From positions 1 through 38,201 of the forward strand of contig NZ_VCHX02000335.1 in assembly GCF_005768555.2 (NCBI RefSeq): a stretch of DNA of 38,201 bases, given 5' to 3'. The notes beneath the pieces are model-generated. The model had not been told where the DNA came from and ran no database searches. It worked only from the letters and a program-made list of their open reading frames with translations. Shown here one piece after another: positions 16,099 to 25,261 of this stretch (position 1 is the stretch's first letter; each line of letters starts with the position of its first letter). Made by a program: the position numbers and the translations under genes. The stretch comes from Streptomyces sporangiiformans (lineage in GTDB: Bacteria; Actinomycetota; Actinomycetes; Streptomycetales; Streptomycetaceae).

Positions 16099-17912
16099 CT
16101 GCCTGTCGCCGCGACGAGTTCGGCGGGCGAGCCGTCCTCCACGATGCGGCCGTGCTCCATGACCAGCACCCGGTCGGCGATCTCCACCGTCGACAGGCGG
16201 TGCGCGATGACGACGGCCGTACGGCCCCGCAGGACCGTCGACATGGCGCGCTGGACCGCCCGTTCGCCGGGAATGTCGAGGGAACTGGTCGCCTCGTCGA
16301 GGATGAGGACCGCAGGATCGGCGAGCAACGCCCTCGCGAACGCGACGAGTTGGCGCTGCCCGGCCGAGATGCGGCCACCCCGTTTGCGTACGTCCGTGTC
16401 ATAGCCGTCGGGCAGGGTGGTGATGAAGTCGTGGGCGCCGATGGCCTTCGCGGCGTGCTCGATCTCCTCGCGGGTGGCGTCGGGACGCCCGATGGAGATG
16501 TTCTCGGCGACCGTCCCGGAGAAGAGGAACGCCTCCTGGGTCACCATCACCACGCCGCGCCGGAGTTCGGGCACCGCGAGCTCGCGCAGATCGACGCCGT
16601 CGAGGAGGATCCGGCCGGCCGAGGGGTCGTAGAAGCGGGCCAGGAGTTTGGCGAGCGTCGACTTGCCCGCGCCCGTCGAGCCGACCACGGCGACCGTCTG
16701 GCCCGCCGGGAGGGTCAGCGAGAAGCGGGGGAGCACCTCGCCGCCCGTGCGGTACGCGAAGCGGACGTCGTCGAAGACGACCTCGCGGCCCGGGTGCTCG
16801 GACGCGAGCCCCGGCAGCGACCGCGGCTGCGCGGGCTCCGGCACCGCCGGGACCTGGGCGAGCAGACCCGCGATCTTCTCCAGCGAAGCCGCCGCCGACT
16901 GATACGAGTTGAGGAACATGCCCAGTCGGTCGATCGGGTCGTACAGGCGCCGCAGATACAGCACCGCGGCCGCCAGCACACCGAGCGCCAGCGTTTCCGA
17001 CGCCACCCGGTACGCACCCCACAGCACGATGCCCGCGACCGCGGTGTTGGCCACCAGCCGGGAACCGACGACATAGCGGGCCATCTCCAGCAGGCCGTCG
17101 CCGTTGGTGCGTTCGTGACGCCGGTTGAGCACACGGAAGTCCGCGTCGTTGGTCTTCTCCCGGCGGAACGCGCGCACCGGCCGGATGCCGTTCATCGTCT
17201 CCGCGAACTTGACGATGACCGCCGCGATCGCCGTCGAGCGGAGGCCGAAGATGCGCCCGGCGCGGCGCCGGTAGCGGCGTACGAGGAGGTAGAGCGGCAC
17301 GAAGGAGGCCACCGCGACGGCGCCCAGGCTCAGGTCCAGCCAGAGCAGCATCGCCGAGATGTAGACGAAGGACAGGACGACCGTGATGAGCTCCTGCAGG
17401 CCCTCGCTGAGCAGTTCGCGCAGCGACTCCACGTCCGTGGTGGATCGGGAGATGAGGCGGCCCGAGGTGTAGCGCTCGTGGAAGTCGACGCTGAGCGCCT
17501 GCGCGTGGCGGAAGATCCGGCCGCGCAGGTCGAGCAGCACATCCTGGTTGACGCGGCCGGACGCCCGGATGAAGGCGTAATGGAGCCCGCCGGCGGCCGC
17601 CGTGCACAGCAGATAGGCGACCGCCACGGTGATCAGCGGGCCGTGGTCGTCGTCGCGCAGCGCCGGAACGGCACGGTCGATGGCGTACGCCACGAGCAGT
17701 GGCCCGGCCTGCTCGGCCGCCTGCTGGAGCAGGATCAGCACCGTGGTGAGGGCGACGCGGGCCTTGAGCGGGGCGAGCAGGGACCGCAGCAGCCTGGCCG
17801 TCGCGTGCGGGGGAGTGGGGAGCGTGTCGCGGTCGAAGGGATCGCCGTCGCCGTGCGGGAGCGTCGACCGCTCCTCGTCGTTGGTCGGCGCGGTCGTCGT
17901 GGGCGCCGTCAT
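16056..17912 (-). CDS. ABC exporter half-transporter, consensus ATPase subunit
   Basis: A 618-residue exporter subunit. After a hydrophilic N-terminus of about 45 residues the six-helix domain covers about 45-340. The ATPase domain is complete: Walker A GSTGAGKST (Lys417), Q-loop VTQEAF, Walker B LDEAT with Asp539 and Glu540, and H-loop IAHRLST. The signature reads ISAGQRQ rather than LSGGQRQ, as seen in consensus subunits of TM287/288-type heterodimers. The ATG at 17912 overlaps the stop of the upstream gene (ATGA). Its natural partner is that upstream subunit, whose catalytic Glu is changed. Resembles multidrug or lipid exporters, but the substrate cannot be read from sequence. Confidence 0.92.
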   Translation of the reverse strand: MTAPTTTAPTNDEERSTLPHGDGDPFDRDTLPTPPHATARLLRSLLAPLKARVALTTVLILLQQAAEQAGPLLVAYAIDRAVPALRDDDHGPLITVAVAYLLCTAAAGGLHYAFIRASGRVNQDVLLDLRGRIFRHAQALSVDFHERYTSGRLISRSTTDVESLRELLSEGLQELITVVLSFVYISAMLLWLDLSLGAVAVASFVPLYLLVRRYRRRAGRIFGLRSTAIAAVIVKFAETMNGIRPVRAFRREKTNDADFRVLNRRHERTNGDGLLEMARYVVGSRLVANTAVAGIVLWGAYRVASETLALGVLAAAVLYLRRLYDPIDRLGMFLNSYQSAAASLEKIAGLLAQVPAVPEPAQPRSLPGLASEHPGREVVFDDVRFAYRTGGEVLPRFSLTLPAGQTVAVVGSTGAGKSTLAKLLARFYDPSAGRILLDGVDLRELAVPELRRGVVMVTQEAFLFSGTVAENISIGRPDATREEIEHAAKAIGAHDFITTLPDGYDTDVRKRGGRISAGQRQLVAFARALLADPAVLILDEATSSLDIPGERAVQRAMSTVLRGRTAVVIAHRLSTVEIADRVLVMEHGRIVEDGSPAELVAATGRFADLHEAWRDSLV

Positions 17913-19876
17913 CGATCGTCCTCCTTCGCGCCGGACAGTGCGGTCTTCTCCTGAGCGCGGGACAGCGGGTCCTCCCCGGCGCCCGACAGCGCGGCGGGGT
18001 CCTCGTCGGCGCCCGACATCAGATGGGCGTACTCGGCATTCGTCCGCAGCAGTTCGTGGTGGGTGCCGACCGCGGTGATGCGGCCGCCGGAGAGCAGGGC
18101 CACGCGGTCGGCGAGCAGCACCGTGGACGGGCGGTGCGCCACGACCAGGGCGGTCGTCTCCGCGAGGACACGGCGCAGGGCGGCCTCGACCAGGGCCTCC
18201 GTGTGAACGTCCAGGGCGGACAGGGGGTCGTCCAGGACGAGGAAGCGGGGGCGGCCCACGACCGCCCGGGCCAGGGCGAGCCGTTGGCGCTGACCGCCGG
18301 AGAGGCTCAGCCCCTGTTCACCCACCTGGGTGTCGGTGCCCTGGGGCAGGGCGTGCGCGAAGTCGGCCTGCGCCACGGCGAGGGCGCGGGCCAGCTCCCC
18401 CTCACCCGCGGTGTCCTCGGCGCCCATGAGGACGTTCTCGCCGACGCTGGCGGAGAAGAGGGTGGGTTCCTCGAAGGCCACGGCGACGAGGCTGCGCAGT
18501 TCCTCGCGGGGCATCCCGGTGATGTCCTCACCGTCCAGGGTGATCCGGCCGTCGGTCACCTCGTGGAGGCGGGGGACCAGGGCGGTGAGCGTCGTCTTGC
18601 CGGTACCGGTGGCTCCCACCAGGGCCATGGTCTCGCCGGCGCGGATGTGGAGGTCGACGCGTTCGAGTACGGCAGGGGCGTCCGCCGGCGCGTCCGGATA
18701 ACGGAACTCCACGCCATGGAACCGCAGTCCGCCTTCTCCGCCTTCTCCGCCTTCTCTGCCTTCCCTGTTTTCTCCGCCTGTCGCGTGCCCCACGGGACGC
18801 GTGTCCGCGGCGGCGTCGGCCGACTCCGGCTCGGCGTCCATCACCTCGAAATAGCGCTCGGTGGCGGTGGCCGCCTCCTGGCTCATCGTCAGCAGGAACC
18901 CGATCGAGTCGATGGGCCAGCGCAGCGCGAGGGCCGTCGAGAGGAAGGCGACCAGCGTGCCGGCGGACAACTGCCCGTCGGCCACCTGCATCGTGCCGAG
19001 GACGAGCGCCGCGCCGATGGCGAGTTCGGGCAGCGTGAAGATGGCCCAGATCATGGCGAGGAGCCGCGCCTTGACGAGTTCCGTGCCCCGCAGGGTCCGG
19101 GAGAGGTCGCGGAAGGCGCGGGCCTGGCTGCGATGCCGCCCGAAGCCCTTGATGACACGGATACCGAGGACGCTCTCCTCGACGAGCGTCGTCAGATCGC
19201 CCACCTGGTCCTGCGCCCGTCGCGCCACTGCCGAGTACCGCTTCTCGAAGAGCCAGCAGAAGATCATCACGGGCACGGCGGGAATGAGGATCACCAGGCC
19301 GAGCGTCCACTCCTGGACCAGCATGATGATCACGCCCACCAGGATCGTCACACCGTTGACCAGGAGGAACGTCAGCGGGAAGGCGAGGAACATCCGCAGC
19401 AGCATCAGATCCGTCGTGGCCCGGGACAGCAGCTGCCCCGAAGCCCAGCGGTCGTGGAAGGCGACCGGCAGCCGCTGCAGATGCCGGTACAGATCCGCCC
19501 GCATGGCCGCCTCGACACCGGCCAGCGGGCGCGCCACCAGCCACCGCCGCAAACCGAAGAGCAGGGCTTCGGCGATCCCGAGGAACAGCAGATACAGCGC
19601 TCCCAGCCACACCCCGCGCGGATCACGGTCGGCCACCGGCCCGTCCACGAGCCACTTCAGAACGAGCGGAATCACCAGTCCCGTGCACGATGCGACGACC
19701 GCGACGAACGCGGCCGTGAACAGCCGGGCACGGACGGGGCGTACGTACGGCCACAGGCGCAGCAGGGTCCGTACGACGGAATGGCCGGAGCGGTCGGCGG
19801 GGCCCCTGCCGTCGGCTCGGTCGGCGGGGGAGGTCTGGTCGGCGAGGTCCTTGGTCACAGCGGGTGTGGTGGGCAT
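17909..19876 (-). CDS. ABC exporter half-transporter with altered catalytic Glu
   Basis: A 655-residue exporter subunit that starts the four-gene ABC operon. The membrane domain lies about 50-350. A charged Gly/Glu/Arg linker (ENREGREGGEGGEGG) precedes the ATPase domain. Walker A is normal (GATGTGKTT, Lys427), the signature is LSGGQRQR and the H-loop is AHRPST, but Walker B reads LDDP (Asp549, Asp550), so the catalytic Glu is replaced by Asp. That is the usual mark of the degenerate site in heterodimeric exporters. The start is probably the ATG at 19876; a GTG lies one codon upstream. No ribosome site is present and a TAGGCT element ends 8 bases ahead of the ATG, so leaderless or near-leaderless translation is possible. 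Confidence 0.92.
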   Translation of the reverse strand: MPTTPAVTKDLADQTSPADRADGRGPADRSGHSVVRTLLRLWPYVRPVRARLFTAAFVAVVASCTGLVIPLVLKWLVDGPVADRDPRGVWLGALYLLFLGIAEALLFGLRRWLVARPLAGVEAAMRADLYRHLQRLPVAFHDRWASGQLLSRATTDLMLLRMFLAFPLTFLLVNGVTILVGVIIMLVQEWTLGLVILIPAVPVMIFCWLFEKRYSAVARRAQDQVGDLTTLVEESVLGIRVIKGFGRHRSQARAFRDLSRTLRGTELVKARLLAMIWAIFTLPELAIGAALVLGTMQVADGQLSAGTLVAFLSTALALRWPIDSIGFLLTMSQEAATATERYFEVMDAEPESADAAADTRPVGHATGGENREGREGGEGGEGGLRFHGVEFRYPDAPADAPAVLERVDLHIRAGETMALVGATGTGKTTLTALVPRLHEVTDGRITLDGEDITGMPREELRSLVAVAFEEPTLFSASVGENVLMGAEDTAGEGELARALAVAQADFAHALPQGTDTQVGEQGLSLSGGQRQRLALARAVVGRPRFLVLDDPLSALDVHTEALVEAALRRVLAETTALVVAHRPSTVLLADRVALLSGGRITAVGTHHELLRTNAEYAHLMSGADEDPAALSGAGEDPLSRAQEKTALSGAKEDDR

Positions 19877-19884
19877 CACGAGTG

Positions 19885-19890
19885 AGCCTA
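19885..19890 (-). promoter_or_regulatory. Candidate -10 element of the ABC operon
   Basis: TAGGCT on the minus strand, 8 bases before the ATG at 19876 and 5 before a GTG at 19879, with no ribosome site in between. A good -35 was not found. Confidence 0.35.
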
Positions 19891-20013
19891 CGGTTCGGCA
19901 CTGACACCGCCCACCGAGTTTTGGCCGGACCTGCTCTGGTCCGCTGGACCTAGGACCCGGTCGGCCGGACAGCAGCGTGAGGTCGAGGTCGGGTTGTATG
20001 ACGTGCGACCCGC

Positions 20014-22320
20014 TCAGCCCGCCACCCGCAGCAACAACACCGCCCGGGCCGGTACCTCCACGACCGTCCCGGCCCGATGAACCACCCCCGGCGCCTCCGC
20101 CTGCTGCTCGCGCGCCGTATCGACGACGACCTCGTAGCGGTCCGCCCACGGCGGACCGGGAAGGACGAAGCTCGCGGGCCGGTCGCCCGCGTGCAGGATC
20201 GCGAGGAAGCTGTCGTCCGTGACGGGGACGCCCCGCGCGTCACGCCCAGGGATGTCACGACCCGACAGGTACATCCCGAGCGTCGCGGCCGGCGCGTACC
20301 AGTCCCGCTCGGTCATCTCCGTCCCCCGCTCCGTGAACCAGGCCAGATCCCGCAACCCGTCCGCGGAATGCGCCCGTCCGGAGAAGAACGCCCGCCGCCG
20401 CAGCACCGGATGGGCGTGCCGGAGAGCGATCAGCCGGGACGTCAGGTCGAACAGCGCCCGCCAGCCGGGATCGTCCAGCAGCCCCCAGTCGACCCAGCTG
20501 ACCTCGTTGTCCTGGCAGTACGCGTTGTTGTTCCCGTGCTGCGTCCGCCCCAGCTCGTCACCCGCCACGAGCATCGGCACACCGGTCGACAGCAACAGCG
20601 TGGTCAGCAGATTGCGCAGCTGACGCCGTCGCGACGCACGGATGCGCGCGTCATCCGTCTCCCCCTCCGCCCCGCAGTTCCACGACCGGTTGTCGTCGGT
20701 GCCGTCCCGGTTTCCCTCGCCGTTGGCCTCGTTGTGCTTGCGCTCGTACGACACCAGGTCCCGGAGGGTGAATCCGTCGTGGGCCGTCACGAAGTTCACG
20801 GACGCGTACGGACGACGGCCGCCCCACGCGTACAGGTCGCTCGAACCCGACAGCCGGTAACCCAGGTCCCGCACATCCGGCAGAGCGCCCCGCCAGAAGT
20901 CCCGCACCGCGTTCCGGTAGCGGTCGTTCCACTCCGTCCACAGCGGAGGGAACGCCCCCACCTGGTACCCGCCCGAGCCCACGTCCCACGGCTCCGCGAT
21001 CAGCTTCACCCGCCGCAGCACCGGATCCTGGGCGATGACGGCGAGGAAGGGGGACAGCATGTCGACGTCGTGCATCGACCGGGCGAGTGCCGCCGCCAGG
21101 TCGAAGCGGAAGCCGTCCACCCCCATCTCCGTCACCCAGTACCGCAGGGAGTCGGTGATGAGCCGCAGAACGTGCGGCTGCACCACATGCAGCGTGTTGC
21201 CGCACCCCGTGTAGTCCGCGTACCGCCGGGCGTCGGACTGGAGGCGGTAATAGCCGCGGTTGTCGATGCCGCGCATCGACAGCATCGGGCCCAGCTCGCT
21301 CGCCTCCGCGGTGTGGTTGTAGACCACGTCGAGGATCACCTCGATCCCTGCCGCGTGCAGCGCCCGCACCATCCGTTTGAACTCGCCGACCTGCTGCCCC
21401 TGCGTGCCGCACGCCGCGTACGCCGCGTGCGGGGCGAAGTAGCCGATGGAGTTGTATCCCCAGTAGTTCCTCAGCCCTCGCCGCAGCAGATGGTCCTCGT
21501 GCGCGAACTGGTGCACGGGCAGGAGTTCGACAGCGGTCACCCCGAGCCGCAGGAGATGGCTGATCGCCGCCGGATGGGCCAACCCGGCGTAGGTGCCCCG
21601 CAGCTCCTCGGGGATGTCGGGGTGCAGGCGCGTGAAGCCGCGTACGTGCACCTCGTAGATGACCGAGTCCGCCCACGGCGTCTTCGGGCGCCGGTCGTCC
21701 GCCCAGTCGTCGTCATCGTGGACGACGACACCCTTCGGAACGTACGGCGCCGAGTCCCGGTCGTCGCGCACCGTGTCGGCGACCTGCTGCTGCGGCCAGT
21801 CGCGGACGTGTCCGTACACCTCCGGCGGCAGGCTGGTGTAGTCGTTCCCCTCGGCGCCGTCCACGGCACGCGCGTACGGGTCGAGGAGGAGCTTCGCCGG
21901 GTTCCAGCGGGCGCCGGTCCACGGATCCCAACGGCCGTGCACGCGGTAGCCGTACCGCTGGCCCGGCCGCACACCGGGTACGAAGCCGTGCCAGATCTCG
22001 TGGGTCAGCTCGGCCAGCGGCAGCCGGGTCTCCACACCCTCGTCGTCGAACAGGCACAGCTCGACCGACTCCGCCCCGCCCGCCCAGAGCGCGAAGTTGG
22101 TGCCCGCGACACCGTCGGGGCCGACCCGGAAGCGCGCGCCCAGCGGCGTCGGGGCGCCCGGCCATACGGGTACGACGGGCGCCGTGCGCCGCGTGCCGTT
22201 CAGCACGGTGGACGGGTGCGCGGACAGCCCGCCGCCCGGGGCGCGCTCTCCTTGAGCGGGCACCCCGCTGCCCGGGGCGCGCCCCTCCTTCTCTGCCTCC
22301 TGCTCGGGTGCGCTCGACAC
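20014..22320 (-). CDS. glgX: Glycogen debranching enzyme GlgX
   Basis: A 768-residue cytosolic GH13 enzyme that hydrolyses alpha-1,6 branches in phosphorylase-limit glucan. A CBM48 domain covers about residues 60-150 (PLGARFRVGPDG, TNFALWAGGAE). The catalytic barrel holds Asp407 (GFRFDLA, nucleophile), Glu443 (IAEPWDVG, acid/base) and the third Asp in VTAHDGFTLRDLVSY. The insert NRDGTDDNRSWNCG is typical of GlgX/isoamylase. The GTG at 22320 follows GGAGG at 8 bases. The frame stays open upstream to 22650 but would then run across the divergent transpeptidase gene, so the shorter form is preferred. The first 50 residues are a poorly conserved Pro/Gly/Glu-rich leader with two similar segments (ERAPGGG, GRAPGSG). 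Its partner glgP lies 15 kb away. Confidence 0.95.
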   Translation of the reverse strand: MSSAPEQEAEKEGRAPGSGVPAQGERAPGGGLSAHPSTVLNGTRRTAPVVPVWPGAPTPLGARFRVGPDGVAGTNFALWAGGAESVELCLFDDEGVETRLPLAELTHEIWHGFVPGVRPGQRYGYRVHGRWDPWTGARWNPAKLLLDPYARAVDGAEGNDYTSLPPEVYGHVRDWPQQQVADTVRDDRDSAPYVPKGVVVHDDDDWADDRRPKTPWADSVIYEVHVRGFTRLHPDIPEELRGTYAGLAHPAAISHLLRLGVTAVELLPVHQFAHEDHLLRRGLRNYWGYNSIGYFAPHAAYAACGTQGQQVGEFKRMVRALHAAGIEVILDVVYNHTAEASELGPMLSMRGIDNRGYYRLQSDARRYADYTGCGNTLHVVQPHVLRLITDSLRYWVTEMGVDGFRFDLAAALARSMHDVDMLSPFLAVIAQDPVLRRVKLIAEPWDVGSGGYQVGAFPPLWTEWNDRYRNAVRDFWRGALPDVRDLGYRLSGSSDLYAWGGRRPYASVNFVTAHDGFTLRDLVSYERKHNEANGEGNRDGTDDNRSWNCGAEGETDDARIRASRRRQLRNLLTTLLLSTGVPMLVAGDELGRTQHGNNNAYCQDNEVSWVDWGLLDDPGWRALFDLTSRLIALRHAHPVLRRRAFFSGRAHSADGLRDLAWFTERGTEMTERDWYAPAATLGMYLSGRDIPGRDARGVPVTDDSFLAILHAGDRPASFVLPGPPWADRYEVVVDTAREQQAEAPGVVHRAGTVVEVPARAVLLLRVAG

Positions 22321-22477
22321 CTGTTCAACCTCCAGCGGCTCGGTTGAACGGCGCCAAGAAGAGCGCACGGCGTCCCTGCCGTGGCTCCCCGTCGCGTCGT
22401 CCTTCCCACTGTTCTGCCCACAGCGGGGCTCGCACTCACGTTTCCCCAGGAGGGGGCACGTCGTTGGGCCCCACGTG

Positions 22478-23710
22478 ATGCACGAACAAAGACGCGCGCG
22501 GCGCGCAGGGGCCGTGCTGGCCGCCGTACTGACATGGGCAGGTCTGCTGGCCGGAGCCACGGGATGCTCCTTCGACGGGGTCGACGGGATGCTCGGCAAG
22601 GACGGCTCGCCCGAGGACGCGATCCGCGTCTGGCCGGACGACGGGAGCAAGGAGGTACGCCCGAACGAGAAGCTGAAGGTTCAGGTGCCGGACGGACGGC
22701 TGGAGTCCGTGAAGGTCGTCAAGTCGCAGGACGCACAGGAGTCCCCGGTGCCCGGCCGGATCGTCGAGGACGGCACGACCTGGGTGCCGGAAGGAAGCGG
22801 CAGGCTGGCACTGGCCGCCAAGTACACGGTGGACGCGGTCGCGCTCGACGGACACGGGCGGCGGATGGCGCGGCACGTGACGTTCACGACGCACGTCCCC
22901 GCCAAGCGGTTCATCGGATACGTCACCCCCGAGAACCGGTCGACCGTCGGCACCGGAATGATCGTCTCCCTGGAGTTCAACCGCGAGATCGGCAACCGCG
23001 CCGCCGTCGAGCGCGCGATCCGGGTGCGGTCGCGTCCCGCCGTCGACGTCCGCCCGCACTGGTTCGGCAAGGGCCGCCTGGACTTCCGGCCCGAGAAGTA
23101 CTGGAAACCCGGCACGGAGGTCACCGTCGACCTGCGGCTGCGGGACGTCGAGGCGGCGCCCGGGGTGTACGGGCTCCAGCACAAGAGCTTCTCCTTCACG
23201 GTGGGCCGCAGCCAGGTCAGCCTCGTCGACGCCGCCGACCACACCATGGAGGTACGCCGCGACGGCAAGCTCCTCGCCAACGTGCCGATCACCGCGGGCG
23301 CCCCCCGGACGACGACGTACAACGGGAAGATGGTGATCAGCGAGATGCTCGAGGTGACCCGGATGAACGGCGCCACCGTCGGGTTCAGGCGCGCCGACGG
23401 CAGGGGCGAGTACGACATCCCGGACGTCCCCCACGCGATGCGGCTCACCAGCTCCGGGACCTTCCTGCACGGCAACTACTGGGCGCGGGGCGTGTTCGGC
23501 AACCGCAATGTCAGCCACGGCTGTGTGGGCCTGCGTGATGTGAAGGGCGGCAGTTCCGCGACCCCGGCGGGCTGGTTCTTCGACCGCAGCATCATCGGCG
23601 ATGTCGTCGAGGTCGTGAACAGCAATGACAAGAAGGTCGCTCCCGACAACGGCCTCGGAGGGTGGAACATGACGTGGAAGGAGTGGCAGGCCGGCTCCGC
23701 GGTGAAGTAG
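22478..23710 (+). CDS. L,D-transpeptidase lipoprotein (YkuD), first copy
   Basis: A 410-residue cell-envelope enzyme expected to make 3-3 peptidoglycan cross-links. Residues 1-30 are a lipoprotein signal with lipobox Ala-Thr-Gly-Cys30. Two Ig-like domains (about 50-240) precede the YkuD domain, which carries the catalytic motif SHGCVGLRD with Cys349 and the upstream HGNYW His. This is the Ig-Ig-YkuD layout of mycobacterial LdtMt2-type enzymes. A GTG lies one codon upstream (22475). The best ribosome site (AGGAGGGGG, 22448-22456) is about 21 bases from the ATG, unusually far. It is divergent from glgX, and a paralogue follows 170 bases downstream. Confidence 0.94.
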   Translation: MHEQRRARRAGAVLAAVLTWAGLLAGATGCSFDGVDGMLGKDGSPEDAIRVWPDDGSKEVRPNEKLKVQVPDGRLESVKVVKSQDAQESPVPGRIVEDGTTWVPEGSGRLALAAKYTVDAVALDGHGRRMARHVTFTTHVPAKRFIGYVTPENRSTVGTGMIVSLEFNREIGNRAAVERAIRVRSRPAVDVRPHWFGKGRLDFRPEKYWKPGTEVTVDLRLRDVEAAPGVYGLQHKSFSFTVGRSQVSLVDAADHTMEVRRDGKLLANVPITAGAPRTTTYNGKMVISEMLEVTRMNGATVGFRRADGRGEYDIPDVPHAMRLTSSGTFLHGNYWARGVFGNRNVSHGCVGLRDVKGGSSATPAGWFFDRSIIGDVVEVVNSNDKKVAPDNGLGGWNMTWKEWQAGSAVK

Positions 23711-23747
23711 ACCGGCATGGGGGTAGGTGCAGGAAGTGGCTGCTCAC

Positions 23748-23783
23748 CCCGGCAGTTGGAACTGAACAGTGACAATTGCCGGG
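23748..23783 (+). terminator. Candidate terminator after the first L,D-transpeptidase
   Basis: CCCGGCAGTTG (23748-23758) pairs with CAATTGCCGGG (23773-23783) at 10 of 11 positions, 37 bases past the stop codon. Confidence 0.5.
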
Positions 23784-23882
23784 AGCCACCGGTCCTGGCC
23801 GTGTGATTAATTGACGCGGTGCGCGCATGGGGCGTGCCGTAGTGCGGGCCTGTGACCCGGGCCGTGCGAGGGGAGAAACAGC

Positions 23883-25172
23883 TTGAACGGGCGACCGATA
23901 TCGAGGGCGTCGGTTGGCGCGCGGGGGCGCGAACGCAAGAGCTCTGGGGGGCGTGGGCGCAAGGGGGTTCTGGCACTCATATTCGGCATGCTGCTGCTCG
24001 CCGTGACGGCGTGCGGCGGCGGAGGAGGGGGCTCGGACTCGGGCTCCGGCGGTGACCAGGACGGCAAGGGCGGCTCCGGCCGGGCCGACACCAAGACATC
24101 GCGGGCCGTCGTGACGATAGCGCCCAAGAACGGCGCCGACGACGTGGACACCAGCGGCGCCCTCAAGGTCACCGCCGCCAAGGGCAAACTGACCGAGGTC
24201 AAGGTGGAGAACACCAAAGGCGAGCCGGTCGAGGGCGAGATAACTGGCGACGGGGCGAGCTGGACGCCCGCCGACCACCTGGCGTCCGCCACGAAGTACA
24301 AGGTCCACGCGATAGCCAAGGACTCCGAAGGCCGCCGGGCGGCCGAGGAGTCCACCTTCACCACGCTGACCCCGAAGAACACCTTCGTCGGCATCTTCAC
24401 ACCCGAGGACGGTTCCAAGGTCGGCGTGGGAATGCCCTTCTCGATCCGCTTCGACCGGGGCATCACCCACCCCGAGGACGTCGAGAAAGCCATACGCGTG
24501 AAGACCGAGCCCGCGGTGGACGTCGAGGGCCACTGGTTCGGCAACGACCGGCTGGACTTCCGCCCGGAGAAATACTGGAAGCCCGGTACGAAGGTGACGG
24601 TCGACCTCGACCTCGACGGCCTGGAGGGCCGGCCCGGCGTCTACGGAGAGCAGGCCAAGACCGTCGAGTTCACCATCGGCCGCAGCCAGGTGTCCACGGT
24701 CGACGCCAAGAGCAAGAAGATGAAGGTCGTCCGCGACGGCAAGCTCATCAAGACGATTCCCATCACGTCCGGGGCGCCCTCGACGCCGACCTACAACGGC
24801 CAGATGGTCATCAGCGAGAAGCACAAGGTGACTCGCATGAACGGCGCCACGGTCGGGTTCACACGCCCCGACGGCAAGGGCGAGTACGACATCAAGGACG
24901 TACCGCACGCGATGCGCCTGTCGACCTCGGGCACCTTCATCCACGGCAACTACTGGGCGCCGTACGCGCCGGGGAACCAGAACGTCAGCCACGGGTGCGT
25001 CGGCCTGAGGGACGTGAAGGGCGCCTGGGACGGGAAGCAGCCCGCCGCGTGGTTCTTCGACAACTCGATCCTCGGTGACGTCGTGATCGTGAAGAACTCG
25101 AAGGACACGACCATCCAGCCGGACAACGGCCTCAACGGCTGGAACATGTCCTGGGAGAAGTGGAAGGCGTAG
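23883..25172 (+). CDS. L,D-transpeptidase lipoprotein (YkuD), second copy
   Basis: A 429-residue paralogue of the preceding gene with the same order: lipoprotein signal with lipobox Val-Thr-Ala-Cys44, a Gly/Ser/Asp linker, two Ig-like domains, then a YkuD domain with SHGCVGLRD (Cys372). The first 27 residues before the hydrophobic run are Arg/Gly-rich. The TTG at 23883 is preceded by GAGGGGAG at a suitable distance, which sets the start. The C-terminal half is closely similar to the first copy (MNGATVGF, DVPHAMRL and GCVGLRDVKG are shared). Separate terminators follow each copy, so they may be regulated independently. Confidence 0.94.
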   Translation: MNGRPISRASVGARGRERKSSGGRGRKGVLALIFGMLLLAVTACGGGGGGSDSGSGGDQDGKGGSGRADTKTSRAVVTIAPKNGADDVDTSGALKVTAAKGKLTEVKVENTKGEPVEGEITGDGASWTPADHLASATKYKVHAIAKDSEGRRAAEESTFTTLTPKNTFVGIFTPEDGSKVGVGMPFSIRFDRGITHPEDVEKAIRVKTEPAVDVEGHWFGNDRLDFRPEKYWKPGTKVTVDLDLDGLEGRPGVYGEQAKTVEFTIGRSQVSTVDAKSKKMKVVRDGKLIKTIPITSGAPSTPTYNGQMVISEKHKVTRMNGATVGFTRPDGKGEYDIKDVPHAMRLSTSGTFIHGNYWAPYAPGNQNVSHGCVGLRDVKGAWDGKQPAAWFFDNSILGDVVIVKNSKDTTIQPDNGLNGWNMSWEKWKA

Positions 25173-25198
25173 GAGCCTTTTCGAAGTCGAGGTGTACG

Positions 25199-25231
25199 GG
25201 CCCGGTGTGCTGTGACTCAGCACACCGGGCC
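25199..25231 (+). terminator. Terminator after the second L,D-transpeptidase
   Basis: A perfect 14-bp inverted repeat (25199-25212 and 25218-25231) with the loop TGACT, followed by ATTGTCGTT, 26 bases past the stop codon. Confidence 0.9.
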
Positions 25232-25249
25232 ATTGTCGTTAGTCCCCGT

Positions 25250-25255
25250 TAACCT
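25250..25255 (+). promoter_or_regulatory. Candidate -10 element of a leaderless enoyl-CoA hydratase mRNA
   Basis: TAACCT ends 6 bases before the ATG at 25262, and no ribosome site is present. This spacing is typical for leaderless transcripts in Streptomyces. No convincing -35 was found, and the preceding terminator ends 18 bases upstream. Confidence 0.5.
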
Positions 25256-25261
25256 GCCCTC

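Noticed and set aside
15159..17954. A plus-strand open frame of about 930 codons opposite two ABC transporter genes
   Set aside because: It is the antisense shadow of GC-rich genes. Its translation is Arg/Asp/His/Gln-rich without any domain, while the minus strand has full ABC motifs.
19905..19960. A third copy of the protease operator box near TTGGCCGGA at 19920
   Set aside because: Only 9 bases match well, the second half is shifted by 5 bases, and no CTGACA follows at the right distance. A GC-rich 9-mer can recur by chance.
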